DNA of 6,848 nt, taken from contig DATC01000122.1 in the NCBI GenBank assembly GCA_002504495.1, forward strand, positions 294 to 7,141. Reading direction: 5' to 3'. Under the pieces are notes generated by a model, which saw only the letters and a program-made list of their open reading frames with translations, made no database searches and had not been told where the DNA came from. Shown piece after piece: positions 6,583 to 6,848 of the stretch (its first letter is position 1; every line of letters starts with the position of its first letter). Both the position numbers and the translations under genes were made by a program. The stretch comes from Methanomassiliicoccaceae archaeon UBA537. Lineage in GTDB: Archaea > Thermoplasmatota > Thermoplasmata > Methanomassiliicoccales > Methanomethylophilaceae.

Positions 6583-6588
6583 CACCTC
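6583..6588 (-). promoter_or_regulatory. Ribosome binding site of the portal gene
   Basis: GAGGTG on the minus strand, 5 bases from the ATG at 6577, is an exact match to the core complementary to the 16S 3' end. It selects this ATG as the start within the short gap after terminase. Confidence 0.65.
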
Positions 6589-6604
6589 TATCCTCTCCGA
6601 AGGT

Positions 6605-6848
6605 TTAAAAATCTCTTTTCGATGAGAACACCCTGCGACTCCTCGGGCTTTCACCTCCCTTCGACGGAGTCACACCTCCTTTGGCTTCGAAGACGCGTGC
6701 TGTAGCGTTGATGAAGAACGGTGTACTACAATAGCGTACAGCGTCAAGGCAATTCCCTACTAATGTCTTACAGGCGAAGAAATCATGCGCCTCATCCACT
6801 GTGAGATCATAGACATACTCGAAACGTCTGGTCGATTCAACAGCCTTT
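6605..6848 (-). CDS. Terminase large subunit, 3' end, interrupted by an intein (5' part outside window)
   Basis: The frame is open from the right edge to TAA at 6605. It reads first as the C-terminal end of an intein (RRFEYVYDLTVDEAHDFFA...LVGN), then as host protein starting CLDAVRYCSTPFF. LDAVRY matches the conserved (I/L)DA(L/V)RY motif near the end of terminase large subunits, where the Asp belongs to the RNase-H-like nuclease site; the usual preceding N-D-H residues would lie in the N-extein, outside the window. Position directly upstream of portal supports this. The mature C-terminal segment visible is 48 residues, with a basic tail (SPRSRRVFSSKRDF). A GTG within the intein (6797-6799) could look like a start, but the frame continues upstream without a stop and the residues before it are intein motif, so it is not one. 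The codons are less GC-rich than in the genes below. Another intein host protein ending in LDAVRY is unlikely. Confidence 0.8.
   Translation of the reverse strand, partial: KAVESTRRFEYVYDLTVDEAHDFFACKTLVGNCLDAVRYCSTPFFINATARVFEAKGGVTPSKGGESPRSRRVFSSKRDF
6752..6848 (-). other. C-terminal end of an intein (splicing blocks F and G)
   Basis: The last 32 residues before Cys match intein C-terminal motifs: block F as YVYDLTVDEAHDFFA, block G as LVGN followed by Cys (+1 nucleophile, codon 6749-6751). Asn at 6752-6754 would be the cyclising residue. The penultimate residue is Gly rather than the usual His, a variant known in some active archaeal inteins. The N-terminal splicing blocks and any homing endonuclease would lie beyond the right edge, so activity cannot be judged here. 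Confidence 0.85.

Noticed and set aside
6603..6612. TATA-like TTTTTAAA before the portal gene
   Set aside because: It overlaps the terminase stop, and the expected start site would fall at about 6580, leaving the good GAGGTG site outside the transcript; co-transcription with terminase is simpler.
5378..6625. Plus-strand 415-codon open frame opposite the portal
   Set aside because: The minus-strand frame has clear portal signatures, ribosome site and coupling; the plus frame has none of these.
6605..6799. Separate 64-residue gene starting at a GTG
   Set aside because: The GTG is an internal Val codon of intein block F and the frame continues upstream to the window edge.
1..6848. tRNA, rRNA, CRISPR arrays, insertion sequences, attachment sites or strong hairpin terminators
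   Set aside because: None seen by eye; coding density is nearly complete and no repeat-spacer pattern or terminal inverted repeat stands out.

Overview
This window is the packaging and head-assembly block of a tailed (HK97-fold, caudovirus-type) virus or provirus. Every gene lies on the minus strand, so transcription runs from high to low coordinates. The order is: large terminase 3' end (carrying the end of an intein), portal, HK97-gp10-like neck/tail-completion protein, small tandem winged-helix protein, prohead protease with an N-terminal ChaB-like domain, unrecognised 133-aa protein, very long acidic scaffold-like protein, and the N-terminal part of the major capsid protein. Both the terminase and the capsid gene are cut by the window edges.

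The host is probably an archaeon, most likely a GC-rich methanogen such as Methanomassiliicoccales; this is inference, not proof. The basis is heavy AGG/AGA use for arginine in a GC-rich genome, Shine-Dalgarno sites of the GAGGTG / GGAGG type, and an archaeal-looking TATA element (positions 2434-2446) with no bacterial -35/-10 pair where a promoter would be expected. A GC-rich bacterial host cannot be excluded.

The genes are packed like one operon. The portal and neck genes, and the neck and winged-helix genes, are joined by ATGA-type stop/start overlaps. The unrecognised gene overlaps the protease end by 26 bases. The longest gaps are only 27 and 33 bases, so there is no gene-free stretch over 300 bases. 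The 33-base gap before the scaffold gene is where I see a candidate internal promoter, which would separately boost scaffold and capsid, the proteins needed in most copies.

Working model: terminase packages DNA through the portal; scaffold and capsid protein build the procapsid; the protease digests the scaffold and probably the capsid N-terminal arm; the gp10-like protein finishes the neck. The most notable points are an intein ending immediately before the LDAVRY motif of terminase (the nuclease active-site region), a four-cysteine zinc-ribbon-like insertion in the portal, a gp10-like protein whose two halves appear in swapped order, a ChaB-protease fusion with a C-terminal extension, and a DNA-binding-type protein inside the head operon.
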